DNA of 64,000 nt from Microvirga rosea (GTDB lineage: Bacteria > Pseudomonadota > Alphaproteobacteria > Rhizobiales > Beijerinckiaceae). Of this stretch, positions 17,585 through 26,878 are shown in pieces; position 1 is the stretch's first letter; every line of letters begins with the position of its first letter. The notes beneath the pieces are model-generated. The model ran no database searches. It had not been told where the DNA came from and worked only from the letters and a program-made list of their open reading frames with translations. A program made the translations under genes and the position numbers. Where the stretch lies: NCBI RefSeq assembly GCF_020595095.1, contig NZ_JAJDOP010000002.1, forward strand, positions 434,001 through 498,000, given 5' to 3'.

Positions 17585-18628
17585 CTACTTGGAAGGTTCG
17601 ATATTCAGCGTCGAGCCGATGATGTAGTGCGTCCGTCCCTGCGATTCGAAATAGGTCCGCACCAGAACTTCGCTGATCAGCCCGAGAAGAATGCACATCA
17701 TGCCGCTCATGAATCCGGTCACGAAGAGCAGAGGCAGCGGCGTCTGGATGAATGCCGTCCCCTCCACAATCTTCAGGAAGACGGCATAAAGCCCCGCCAC
17801 GAACGCGACGGTAAAGAACAGGACGGCGATGAAGCCGAAGACATAGATGGGCTTGGCCTGGTACTTGGTCAGGAAGCGCACGAGAATAAGATCAAGCACC
17901 ACCTTGAAGATGCGGTTGAGGCCGTACTTCGATACGCCGAACTGGCGAGCCCGGTGATTGACGGGGAGCTCCGTGATCCGCCCCCCCTGCCAGCTCGCGA
18001 AAATCGGCACGAACCGGTGCAGTTCTCCATACAAGCGCACGCCGGTCAGCACCTCGCGGCGATACGCCTTGAGCGTGCAGCCGTAATCGTTGAGCTTAAC
18101 GCCGGAGACCCAGGATATGATGCGGTTGGCCAGCCAGCTCGGCACCTTGCGGACGATCAGCTTGTCCTTACGGTCCTTCCGCCAGCCCGAAACCACGTCA
18201 TAACCTTCATCAAGCTTGGCCAGAAGGCGCGGAATATCGGCGGGGTCGTTCTGAAGATCACCATCCATCGGGATGATGATGTCGCCGGTGGCATGGTCGA
18301 ACCCGGCCATCATCGCTGCGGTCTGGCCGGCGTTCCTACGGAGGTTAATGACTTTGATCCGGTCGTTCTGCGCCGCAATCCCTGCGATGATCTCACCGGT
18401 GCGATCACGGCTACCGTCATTCACGAGAATAACCTCGAACTGCCCCTCTATAGCCTCTGCAACCGGCAGAATGCTCTCGACGAGAAGCTGAACGTTCTCT
18501 TCCTCGTTATAGAGTGGAACGATAATCGACAGAGAAGGATTGGCCACAGGAGCGAGTGTTGAATCCGGATTCCGGAGCACTGCGGCCCTATTGTCAGCAT
18601 ATCCTTCTGAATAAGATTCAGCATTCAT
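17585..18628 (-). CDS. Family 2 glycosyltransferase, membrane-anchored (DPM1/GtrB-like)
   Basis: A 347-residue GT2 enzyme. The GT-A fold is marked by SIIVPLYNEEENV (about 34-46), VNDGSRD (69-75), and the metal-binding DGDLQNDP (122-129). The C-terminus has two long hydrophobic helices (about 249-275 and 285-312). This layout is that of polyprenyl-phosphate glycosyltransferases such as GtrB or ArnC, which load a sugar on undecaprenyl phosphate for later transfer in the periplasm. The ATG at 18628 is chosen. It forms a two-gene unit with the asnB copy downstream. Confidence 0.88.
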   Translation of the reverse strand: MNAESYSEGYADNRAAVLRNPDSTLAPVANPSLSIIVPLYNEEENVQLLVESILPVAEAIEGQFEVILVNDGSRDRTGEIIAGIAAQNDRIKVINLRRNAGQTAAMMAGFDHATGDIIIPMDGDLQNDPADIPRLLAKLDEGYDVVSGWRKDRKDKLIVRKVPSWLANRIISWVSGVKLNDYGCTLKAYRREVLTGVRLYGELHRFVPIFASWQGGRITELPVNHRARQFGVSKYGLNRIFKVVLDLILVRFLTKYQAKPIYVFGFIAVLFFTVAFVAGLYAVFLKIVEGTAFIQTPLPLLFVTGFMSGMMCILLGLISEVLVRTYFESQGRTHYIIGSTLNIEPSK

Positions 18629-19126
18629 AATAAAGCCTCGGCACGTCCCGGCTAATATCCGCATAAAAGTGGGGGCGCAAGGACTTGATAAAAGAGACTC
18701 CCGCCTGAGAGAGTAGCTACGGCTGGGCGGCGGATAAGATTTATCTTATCCATAAGTTCTATTGTCCTATAGCGGAAGGCCTGTTTGGCATTAGATCTTG
18801 GCCATCTTCGCCGAAAGAAGCCTATTCGGGCCGGTCCCTGCGTCTAGTTCATAGGAATCGCTCAGAGCACGCAGAGCCGTCAGTCCTCCGCTCGGAAAGG
18901 CCGCTGCCAGACCGTACGAAACTCTCTGAGCAAGGGATGGCCAGGGTCCAGCCTTGGCCGAATGCGGAACGACACTTAGCTGGCCCAACTTGGCCGTTAC
19001 TAGAGCATGACAGGCTTATGAGGATTGATCAGAAGTGTACAGGTCTGTACCACGGCTAAGTCCTCATCCGTCTGGCACCGTCAGTTCGTATGGAGGGTAT
19101 CACCGGGTCGATCCAAGGAACGTGTC
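18629..19126. other. Divergent intergenic region with a perfect inverted repeat
   Basis: About 500 bases separate the GT2 gene (minus) from the acyltransferase gene (plus). I see no convincing gene; a 65-residue minus-strand reading at 18791-18988 has no family or ribosome-binding site. The region should hold both promoters. It includes the perfect inverted repeat at 18732-18751. Confidence 0.6.
18732..18751. repeat. Perfect 9-bp inverted repeat, possible operator
   Basis: GGATAAGAT-TT-ATCTTATCC is a perfect palindrome about 100 bases upstream of the GT2 gene. It is AT-rich and lacks a T-run, so it looks more like a protein-binding site than a terminator. No cognate regulator is encoded next to it. 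Confidence 0.55.
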
Positions 19127-19735
19127 GTGAGAACCGTTGGTAAATTGCTGCTGGAGGCACTTAGGGCACGTCCACTTCCCCATTGGCTGGCTGCTGTGTA
19201 TCTCAGCCTACGCTGGCAGGCCTTCGTATCGCTCGACACACGCATCTATTATCCGTTCCGGGTTAGGATCGGCCGAGGGAGCCGTCTCATCGGGCGTGTG
19301 ACCCTGATTGCAAATGGAGCAATCGAGATTGGGCGCGGCGTGGAACTCTATGAAGGCTGTTTCATCCAATGCCAGGGTGGAACCGTTCACATCGGTGACC
19401 GAAGTGCCCTTGGCCCTTACGTGATCGTCTATGGCGGAGGCGATGTCCTCATCGGGCGAACATGCAGCATTGCGACGCACACAACCATTGTGTCCACGAC
19501 TCATGAATTTGGCGACCCGACTCAACCTATCCGCAATCAGGGTTCAACTGGCAAAAAGGTCGTCATCAGCGATGACGTCTGGCTTGGCGCCCATGCGGTT
19601 GTTCTAGCAGGTTCACATGTAGGGGAAGGCAGCATTGTAGCGGCAGGGGCTGTGGTCCGAGAGAACGTTTCAGCATTTGCGGTGGTAGGCGGAGTTCCCG
19701 CTCGCCTCTTGCGGGAGCGCCCAAAGGAGACTTAG
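19127..19735 (+). CDS. Hexapeptide-repeat acyltransferase (LbetaH fold)
   Basis: About 202 residues if the GTG at 19127 is used (AAGGAA lies 6 bases upstream); an in-frame start at 19025 would add 34 residues with no clear homology. The body is a left-handed beta-helix of hexapeptide turns (IGRGSRLIGRVTLI, IEIGRGVELYEG, VHIGDRSALGPYV, VISDDVWLGAHAVVLAG, VGEGSIVAAGAVV) with a loop containing THEFGDPTQPI. This is the form of sugar O-acetyltransferases (WbbJ/WcaF type). It is the only plus-strand gene of the glycan cluster, so it has its own promoter. Confidence 0.85.
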   Translation: MRTVGKLLLEALRARPLPHWLAAVYLSLRWQAFVSLDTRIYYPFRVRIGRGSRLIGRVTLIANGAIEIGRGVELYEGCFIQCQGGTVHIGDRSALGPYVIVYGGGDVLIGRTCSIATHTTIVSTTHEFGDPTQPIRNQGSTGKKVVISDDVWLGAHAVVLAGSHVGEGSIVAAGAVVRENVSAFAVVGGVPARLLRERPKET

Positions 19736-19775
19736 GCGCGTCTCGGGCTAAACGTGACTATATTGGAAAGACCGA

Positions 19776-20717
19776 TCAGGCGCCCACCACCGGCTCAGTC
19801 CGACGTCGCCAAAGAAAACTGATCCAGAGAAGCCCGGGGAGGCTTACGCCGATCGTGATGAATCGGACCGCGATTGCCGCAACGGCAGCACTCTCCAGAG
19901 TCCAACCAACCATCGAGAGGCATGTCGTCAGCAGACTCTCCTGGATGCCCAGCCCATTGAAAGAGATGGGAATCAACTGCGCAATCATGACGAGGCTGAC
20001 AATAGCCAGGATGGGCACAAATGTATCCTTGCCGGACAGGTCCGGCAGGAGCAATTGAATAGTAATCGCTCCAAGCCCAAGGATACTTATACTAATGACA
20101 AGTGTTCCTGCCATCAGTCCGGTTTGATTACGACAGGATTCGACCATTTCCCTTATCAAGCTCCACCGCTTGGCAAGGCGTGGACGCAGACGCAATCCGA
20201 TTATACTAACGACCACTATTGCCAAGCCGAGAAGTGCGAAGATTACCAAGGATGTAGGACGAATAGCCTGTGTGACTCCAACAAGCTTTGGAACGAGGAG
20301 CACCGTCGGCAGACACAGAAGGGTCGCCAGCAAGCTAATGACGCGGTTAAGGACAAGTCCCGTGATCGATTTCACGACGGAACGGCCGAAACGTGAGAGA
20401 GCCATAACGATCAGGACATCGCCACCTATCGTTGAAGGTAGAACATTGCTGGACGCTAATCCTAACCAGCACAAGCGTGCAGCCTCACCGAACGGCAGGT
20501 CTACTCCTACAGCTTTCAACACAAGTTGCATGCGCCATGCAGCCAGAAACTGGGCAGATAAGAAGACCGAGGCGCCCCCGACGAGCGATGCGAAGCCGAG
20601 ATCGTTAAGCGCAACTAGAGCGCCAGGCCAATCGATTACAACAGCCAGAAAGCCAAAACAGGCGATTGAGACTGCAATCTGTGCGGCAATAAGAAGCGTC
20701 CGAACGTTTCCAGACAT
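19776..20717 (-). CDS. LPG-synthase transmembrane-domain (UPF0104/flippase-like) protein
   Basis: A 313-residue polytopic membrane protein with about eight helices. AARLCWLGLASSNVLPSTIGGDVLIVMALSR and the later SFNGLGIQESLL match the lysylphosphatidylglycerol synthase transmembrane region family (PF03706). The catalytic aminoacyl-transfer domain is absent, as in many stand-alone members found in glycan and lipid loci. These may move lipid-linked intermediates; that is inference. It starts 17 bases after the second asnB stop and is co-transcribed with it. Confidence 0.82.
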   Translation of the reverse strand: MSGNVRTLLIAAQIAVSIACFGFLAVVIDWPGALVALNDLGFASLVGGASVFLSAQFLAAWRMQLVLKAVGVDLPFGEAARLCWLGLASSNVLPSTIGGDVLIVMALSRFGRSVVKSITGLVLNRVISLLATLLCLPTVLLVPKLVGVTQAIRPTSLVIFALLGLAIVVVSIIGLRLRPRLAKRWSLIREMVESCRNQTGLMAGTLVISISILGLGAITIQLLLPDLSGKDTFVPILAIVSLVMIAQLIPISFNGLGIQESLLTTCLSMVGWTLESAAVAAIAVRFITIGVSLPGLLWISFLWRRRTEPVVGA

Positions 20718-20734
20718 CGTGATTTTTCAAGTCC

Positions 20735-22618
20735 TCAGGACATGTCAAGAATGCCAGCATCGGGCTTCGCAAGGAAACGATCTAGAACGTGACGCGCCCA
20801 AAGAAAACTTCGATGATCGGATTTCGAGGCAAGATGGTCCTGACTCCATCTCCGAACGACGCTCTTCCTGAGGAGTCGGTCCACGTTCAGCTCGACCGGA
20901 ACAGGCAACGTTCCATTCGCCATCCATTGGCCGATTGGCACACCGAAACCCTTCTTCGGACGATTGACGACATCGTCCGGCAACATCGGAGCTACAGCCT
21001 TCTTAAGTATGTACTTGGTTTTGTCTCCCCGAAGCTTGTATCGCCCGGGTATCTTTCTGACAAAGTCGACGAGATCGTTGTCAAGGAACGGTGAGCGTGC
21101 CTCAACAGAATGCATCATGCTAGAACGGTCGACCTTCGTCAGGATGTCATCTTGAAGATAGAGTTTTGTGTAGAACTGCATCGTTCTATCGAGGAGATTG
21201 CTCTGACGACAGTTTTCCCACTGCAGGAATACATCTTCATACACCTCATCCATATGGACCCTCACCTCCATGACCTCTCGCAGTTCCTGAGGCGAGAGAG
21301 GCCCGATCCAACTCGGGAGCCACAGAGGTGATTTGGCGGACAGTCCGCGAAGTGTCCTTTTTACCCGGAAATCAAAACTCATGTTTCGGTGCGAGAGAGG
21401 CAGAAGACCGGCGACGAACTGAATTGGATCATGCAATCGGGAGGGAATGAGCCGGTCGTAGAGTTTCGCCCAGCGCAGTGCTCGAAAAGTATCATAGCCT
21501 GCAAAAAGCTCATCACTTCCGTCCCCACCTAGAGCGACCTTTACGTGTTTGGCCACATGTCGGAAAAGAAGGAAGCAAGGAAGAAGTGATGGATCCGCCA
21601 TTGGCTCGTCCAGCCGCTTCAGTACTTCCGTCATGATTTCAATGGCACTGTCGCCTCTCAATCGGTCAGTATGGTGTTCAGAACCAATGGTCTGCGCAAC
21701 CAACTGTGCATAGGAGGATTCATCGAAGGTCTTCTCTGCGAAACCGATCGAGAAAGTCTTGATTGAGGTGGAGTTGTGCTTTGCGGCAAGGGCCGCAATC
21801 GCCGAAGAATCGATACCACCACTCAGAAGAATTCCGATTGGCACATCGGAGACCATCCGCTGTTTGACAGATCTTGACAGAAGGAGGCGCAGTTCTTCCG
21901 CATACTCGTCCTCCGCTCGAAGAGAATCCCGCTCCTGGGGCTCCAAGACGAAGTCCCAATACTGTCTGAGGGTGACCTGTCTTGAGGAAAGATCGTAACG
22001 AAGACTGTGACCCGCCGGCAGCTTCAAAATTTCCCGATATATAGAACCTGGAGCAGGGATGAAACCGAGAGCAAAATACTTCTGGACTGCAAGCGGTGAA
22101 ATTGTCGGCGAAACGCTTGGATGCAGGGTCAGCGCGTGAAGTTCCGAGGCGAAGACGAACGCCGATGGCGTATTGGCATAATAGAGAGGCTTTTCGCCGA
22201 ACCGATCGCGACACATCCATACAACCGCAGCTTCACGATCATAGATGGCGAACGCCCACATGCCGCTCAAACGGCCGGCAAGGTCCTCTCCCCATTCACG
22301 GTATCCGTGAAGTAGGACTTCGGTATCCGAATGATCGCTGATGAAGACATGCCCTCGTCTTGCGAGATCCTGGCGAAGTTCAGCATGATTATAGATCTCA
22401 CCGTTGAAGATTACCCCTAGTGTGCCGTCTTGGGTCCACATTGGCTGGGCGCCGCCGCCAAGGTCGATAATGGAGAGACGACGATGGCCGAGATAAACGC
22501 CGACCTCCTCATCAACCCAATGATCGCCGGCGTCGGGGCCACGATGGGCAAGCGCGGTCGTCATTGTGCGAAGTATGCGCTCTCCTCCTGCCCCGATGAA
22601 TCCGGCTATTCCGCACAT
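20735..22618 (-). CDS. asnB: Asparagine synthetase B family amidotransferase (copy 2)
   Basis: A 627-residue paralogue of the protein encoded at 15702-17582, with the same architecture: Cys2 nucleophile (MCGIAGF), FNGEIYNH in the glutaminase domain and SGGIDSSAIA as the ATP pyrophosphatase loop. The two copies share long blocks but differ at many positions, so this is an old duplication or separate acquisition, not a recent repeat. It starts with ATG at 22618 after AAAGG. It is followed closely by the flippase-like gene and preceded by two methyltransferase genes, so its amidation target is probably a glycan intermediate. Confidence 0.9.
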   Translation of the reverse strand: MCGIAGFIGAGGERILRTMTTALAHRGPDAGDHWVDEEVGVYLGHRRLSIIDLGGGAQPMWTQDGTLGVIFNGEIYNHAELRQDLARRGHVFISDHSDTEVLLHGYREWGEDLAGRLSGMWAFAIYDREAAVVWMCRDRFGEKPLYYANTPSAFVFASELHALTLHPSVSPTISPLAVQKYFALGFIPAPGSIYREILKLPAGHSLRYDLSSRQVTLRQYWDFVLEPQERDSLRAEDEYAEELRLLLSRSVKQRMVSDVPIGILLSGGIDSSAIAALAAKHNSTSIKTFSIGFAEKTFDESSYAQLVAQTIGSEHHTDRLRGDSAIEIMTEVLKRLDEPMADPSLLPCFLLFRHVAKHVKVALGGDGSDELFAGYDTFRALRWAKLYDRLIPSRLHDPIQFVAGLLPLSHRNMSFDFRVKRTLRGLSAKSPLWLPSWIGPLSPQELREVMEVRVHMDEVYEDVFLQWENCRQSNLLDRTMQFYTKLYLQDDILTKVDRSSMMHSVEARSPFLDNDLVDFVRKIPGRYKLRGDKTKYILKKAVAPMLPDDVVNRPKKGFGVPIGQWMANGTLPVPVELNVDRLLRKSVVRRWSQDHLASKSDHRSFLWARHVLDRFLAKPDAGILDMS

Positions 22619-22739
22619 CGTTTCTCAACCTTTCACCGCAAGCTCATGCTCTTCAAAATCCCAGCCCTGTGGGTTGGAGAGAATTTTCCGCCGAGCGGTC
22701 TGTAGTCGCACCGCGTGCAAGCGCTCCATGGAGCCACCG

Positions 22740-23675
22740 CTACTTTTTTCTCACAGCGAGAACGAGTGGGGTCTCCCAGTGGCACATGCGGGATAATGCA
22801 ATGGCCGGCTCGACCAATCGCAATTTATGAACCAGCTCGGCGATTTTCCTCGCATTAGCCAGAGCAGCCCAGCCACTGAAACCTAGCCCGCGGAGTCGCT
22901 CTTCAAAAACCGAGAATCCCCAGTCGAGCACTTCCACCTTACTTGCAAACGGCTGAAGAAGCTTCTCGATCCGCCCTTTGCTTAATAGATTCAGTGTGTC
23001 GATGTAGTGCGGATCACGACCGAGCATCCGTACATAGATTTTTGCCAACCATGCTGGGAGGTGCGGGACCCACAGAATGCCGTAGTGCCCCTCCCACCAG
23101 GAGCCATAGTTCGGCACCACGAACAGAAGGATCCCACCCGGCTTCAGAACACGCAGCGCCTCGCTGATCACATCCTGGGGAGATTGGACATGCTCAAGCA
23201 CATTGGATGAGTAAACCATGTCAAATTGCTCATCCGGGAACGGAATATTTTCGCCGAAGGCGTCGCGCAGGGCATCTGCGGGGAGGTCGAAATGCGAGAG
23301 GAGACGCTTTCCGACATCCAATGTCGCAGTAAATTCATTGACGCTCGGCTCGATGCCATAAATATCGAGCCCATAAGCCATGCGGGCCCTCGTCACGAGA
23401 GCGCCGCAACCCGAACCAACCTCGAGGATGCGTTTTCCTTCGAGGGGCATGTAACGGCGCATCTCATTGATCTGTTCATCAATCCGGTCGTCGGACAACA
23501 TGTCCCGGACAACATGGGGCAAAGGAACGCGCGTCACCTTGTCGAAGCCAGTCGTGACGAATCCATCAATCAGGATCTGCTTCAGGTTTTCGAACTCCGG
23601 GTGGTCGCTCAGCTTGCGACCTGCGGTCAGCCCCGGTAGTGGGCCGGATCGATTGGGCTCCGACAACTCAGCCAT
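22740..23675 (-). CDS. Class I SAM-dependent methyltransferase
   Basis: About 311 residues from the ATG at 23675. The Rossmann SAM-binding motif is ILEVGSGCGALVTRA, followed by IYGIEP (acidic ribose contact), FDMVYSSNVLEHV and LRVLKPGGILLFVVPNYGSW. These are typical of class I methyltransferases of the UbiE/Methyltransf_11 type, common in O-antigen clusters where they cap or decorate sugars. It overlaps the preceding methyltransferase gene by 8 bases, so the pair is translationally coupled. The acceptor is unknown. Confidence 0.88.
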   Translation of the reverse strand: MAELSEPNRSGPLPGLTAGRKLSDHPEFENLKQILIDGFVTTGFDKVTRVPLPHVVRDMLSDDRIDEQINEMRRYMPLEGKRILEVGSGCGALVTRARMAYGLDIYGIEPSVNEFTATLDVGKRLLSHFDLPADALRDAFGENIPFPDEQFDMVYSSNVLEHVQSPQDVISEALRVLKPGGILLFVVPNYGSWWEGHYGILWVPHLPAWLAKIYVRMLGRDPHYIDTLNLLSKGRIEKLLQPFASKVEVLDWGFSVFEERLRGLGFSGWAALANARKIAELVHKLRLVEPAIALSRMCHWETPLVLAVRKK

Positions 23676-24435
23676 TCCGCACCGCTCTAACGACGAAGAT
23701 CGTTGCACTCTTGATTCGGCCGACTCGGTCCTGGATGCACTGCGCCTCAAAGCCATTCCGTCGGAAGAGCTCGATGATTTCCTCAATTGAATAGAACGTT
23801 TTGTATGGAGGATAATACCAGTCCTCCACCTGGGCCTGAATCGAGATATTGTCTGCCCGAAGATTCGTTTGTGATCCAACGATCTTCCCATGCATATTCG
23901 TGAGAGCCGTAAAAAAGTCGCAGACCAGCTTCTTTCGGCGCGGGCCGTTCATGAACGTCCGACAGAAATGTCGCGTCAGTTCATGGATCGGAGAAAGCCA
24001 CGTTTTGAGATAAAGTCCCAGGTAGACGGTGCCGCCGGGCTTAGTCACACGCATAAGGTTATGCATGACCTTCATCGGGTCGGGCGCCATCATAGCAACG
24101 CCCCAGCACCAAACGAGATCGAAGCTTGCATCCGGCAGCGACAGGTTCTGGAGATCCTCGCGCTGGAAGGTGATGTTGTGCCTACTGAACCGGACCGCCT
24201 GTTGTCGTGCCGTCTCGACGCACTCCGAAGACACGTCGACACCCACGACCTCGTCTGCACGCTCAGACAAGACGACGCTGCAAAGGCCATGCCCGCAGCC
24301 CGCGTCCAGCGCCCGCGACACATGAGCCTCTGAAACCGTCTCCATAATGTATTCGCGCGTCTTGTCCAAAATCGGCACCGACTTGGGCCAAAACTGGTCA
24401 TAGAACTCGGCAGTCTTTATATCGATTGGGGACAT
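23668..24435 (-). CDS. Class I SAM-dependent methyltransferase
   Basis: A 255-residue protein with motif I ALDAGCGHGLCSVVL, the acidic VVGVDVSSE, motif FDLVWCWGVAMM and RVTKPGGTVYLGLYL. It is a Methyltransf_11/25-like enzyme, different from its neighbour. The C-terminal part (YYPPYKTFYSIEEIIELFRRNGFEA) resembles methyltransferases of surface-glycan loci. The ATG at 24435 follows GAGGACGAGGGACA, and about 200 bases of non-coding DNA lie upstream, so it is likely the first gene of the MT-MT-asnB-flippase operon. Confidence 0.88.
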   Translation of the reverse strand: MSPIDIKTAEFYDQFWPKSVPILDKTREYIMETVSEAHVSRALDAGCGHGLCSVVLSERADEVVGVDVSSECVETARQQAVRFSRHNITFQREDLQNLSLPDASFDLVWCWGVAMMAPDPMKVMHNLMRVTKPGGTVYLGLYLKTWLSPIHELTRHFCRTFMNGPRRKKLVCDFFTALTNMHGKIVGSQTNLRADNISIQAQVEDWYYPPYKTFYSIEEIIELFRRNGFEAQCIQDRVGRIKSATIFVVRAVRNG

Positions 24436-24642
24436 TGTCCCTCGTCCTCATTTTAAAACTGCGCCGTCCAGCATTCGCTAGAGTTCTTTGTTAAATTTTC
24501 GCCAACAGCGCACAAGATCCATTGTGTCCGGGAGATTTAACGTCCGTGACCCAAGGCGTCAAACGGTGTTTCGTATGCAATCTTAAAGATTACGATCAGC
24601 CCTTAGGTTAACTTCTTCACCTTTCGGCCTTCAAGCTTGGTC

Positions 24643-26631
24643 TTATGGTTCAGCTTTAAAGCCAGCCTCTCGCAACCGATCGCCACGCCACACCCACCCG
24701 AGTGTATATCCTCTCGCAGTCAAAGCATATTCTGGTGAGATCTTTGGTATAATCATGCCTTGCATAAGCGGAAGTCGACCTATTACGTAATAGTCACGAT
24801 CAGTCATAGTCGAAGGATCGCCAACTGGAAATGTTGGAACAACATTGATTATTTTTGGCCCCGGCAACCAACGCCCATAATATCTTACCGGGCGCAATTT
24901 TATATCAGCGCACGACACATTGTTCAATTGATTGCTATTGCGAATACAATCTTCCTCGATCTGCTTTCCGGCCAACATAACCTCTTCTCCCCAACCGACC
25001 CAGGAGGGGTTAAGCCCGCCCGGCTCTGTATGTTCACCGCTCGGATATTCCACCCAGAATGGGCGGAATGCGGCGAAGCTCGGACGGAACGGAAGAAGCT
25101 CAAGGATAATGGCGACAATGATCATCGGCCCAGCAATCGCAAAGGCCAGACGCGAGCGTTCAAGAGCAGCTACGCTGATCAGAGCCGCGATCAAGCCAAC
25201 GCCAGCCAAGCCAATGTTGATATAGCGGTTCGAAACGGGGACGTTGAGGGCTGTGGCAGCGACTATCTGGACAATGAGATATACTGCAAAGATCGCCACT
25301 AGAGGGTGGAAGCGTCGTAGTATATCTCTGCCGAACAACAAGGACATGACTAAAGTCAATGACAAGACTGTCGGTATCGAGACGAGCGCGATGGTCGCAC
25401 TATACAGAAAATGGCGTATGTAGTGCTGGGCGACCGTATGCTCGTCAAAATGGATCACGACACCATTGACGGGGAAATAGTGGCGCAATGTCGATGCTTC
25501 ATTGGGATGGTACGGTGACCACCATGCGCGGACTTGGAGTAAGCCGATCGCTCCGCACATCATAAGAATACACATGGACGCCACAGCCAAAGGCACCCAG
25601 TTCTGGCGTGCAAGTGATCGTTCAAAGGCTGGCCATAGGATCCTGGCAATCCCCGCCATTCCGAGAATCAGGGTGAAACAGCCCCCTGCGACCAAAGCCC
25701 GATGTTCCAAGAAGGCTGTTCCTCCTCCCAAGAACATAAGAGGCGCCCACGTCCAACTCACCAAGGCGTCAGACCAACTCCACCAAAAGCCTTCAGGGAG
25801 CGGACTCGATGGTCCGATCCACGCGAAGAAAACCATCGAGAATATTGTCACGGCCGCAGCAGTTGCCAGACCACGGAGGGCCATCAGCACGCCGCTCATG
25901 AAGCGCTGGCGGGCATGATCCTTCGAGCTCAAGTCCGTAAAAACAGACGCTGCGATGATGATGAGGAGCAGTATCGGAGAGGCGCTAAGTTTCTCCTGTG
26001 CAGCAAGAGCGGCGAACACGATTCCAAGTATGGGAAAGCGGCCGCGTGTAACTGCTCGCGCTGCAAGCACTGCACCATAGATCGCGAGGGAGAACGACAG
26101 GAGATCGTAGTTCAGTGTCTTGAAGGCCAGATTATTGATTGGAAGCAGTATCAATATGGTAGCGACGAACAGAGATTGACTGGGGGTACGACGGTCACGA
26201 CCGATCAGAAAGCTCGCCTGGAGTGAGATCAGGACCATAGTGTTCAATCCGACAAGAAGCCAAACGGCCTTCAGCAGCATGTGGATTGCAACAGGAGAAA
26301 GACCTGCGACCTCTCCGACACGAGCGATCGGAACCAGAACAAGAAGACCAGTATGGAACGCCCCATAGGCCCACTGGGAAATGCCCCTGTCGACAGGGCT
26401 TAGAATTTGATCGGCGAAGACCTGATCGTCTACAGTGAGATACTGGGTCGCTTCTTTAGCTGTCAGAATTGTCGCAACGACAAAGACAGCCCCGAGCAGC
26501 ACAGATCCTAAGCTGATGTCCCAAGCCGCCCCCTTATGGAAGAAAGGTCGCAGCCAGATCAGGCAGGTCAACAGCACGACTGCGACTTCCATCGGATTGA
26601 TGGCGAAGACTTGGCCAGTTAGAAGCTGCAT
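24643..26631 (-). CDS. Large polytopic membrane protein, possible GT-C glycosyltransferase
   Basis: About 662 residues from the ATG at 26631 (AGGA about 9 bases upstream). At least 11-12 hydrophobic helices run through residues 15-540. The first periplasmic loop carries acidic residues (YLTVDDQVFADQI), the place where GT-C glycosyltransferases keep their catalytic acids. A soluble C-terminal tail of about 120 residues (EEDCIRNSNQ, RPVRYYGRWLPGP) follows. I do not recognise a named family. It stands alone between methyltransferase genes in the glycan cluster, so transfer of a lipid-linked sugar in the periplasm is a reasonable guess only. Confidence 0.72.
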   Translation of the reverse strand: MQLLTGQVFAINPMEVAVVLLTCLIWLRPFFHKGAAWDISLGSVLLGAVFVVATILTAKEATQYLTVDDQVFADQILSPVDRGISQWAYGAFHTGLLVLVPIARVGEVAGLSPVAIHMLLKAVWLLVGLNTMVLISLQASFLIGRDRRTPSQSLFVATILILLPINNLAFKTLNYDLLSFSLAIYGAVLAARAVTRGRFPILGIVFAALAAQEKLSASPILLLIIIAASVFTDLSSKDHARQRFMSGVLMALRGLATAAAVTIFSMVFFAWIGPSSPLPEGFWWSWSDALVSWTWAPLMFLGGGTAFLEHRALVAGGCFTLILGMAGIARILWPAFERSLARQNWVPLAVASMCILMMCGAIGLLQVRAWWSPYHPNEASTLRHYFPVNGVVIHFDEHTVAQHYIRHFLYSATIALVSIPTVLSLTLVMSLLFGRDILRRFHPLVAIFAVYLIVQIVAATALNVPVSNRYINIGLAGVGLIAALISVAALERSRLAFAIAGPMIIVAIILELLPFRPSFAAFRPFWVEYPSGEHTEPGGLNPSWVGWGEEVMLAGKQIEEDCIRNSNQLNNVSCADIKLRPVRYYGRWLPGPKIINVVPTFPVGDPSTMTDRDYYVIGRLPLMQGMIIPKISPEYALTARGYTLGWVWRGDRLREAGFKAEP

Positions 26632-26878
26632 TTGAATGTATCCTGGCGCGATGCGCCGCAAATGTTACGGTGGTCAAGGACATGGCCAGACGCTACAGAT
26701 TCTGGTGTCCCTAGGATCCACCTCATTCTGTCAGTCGTTGCACGGCGCATTTCACAGCGGCCCAAGCACCAACTCCAGCATGCGCACATCCGTGTCAGTT
26801 CGCCTTGGGTGCGACACCGCAACCATACTATCACCATGTTGGCAAAGATCTGAACAGTTCCCAACTTATCTTGAGAAC

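Noticed and set aside
18791..18988. 65-residue minus-strand reading in the divergent region
   Set aside because: No ribosome-binding site, family or conservation signal; treated as non-coding.
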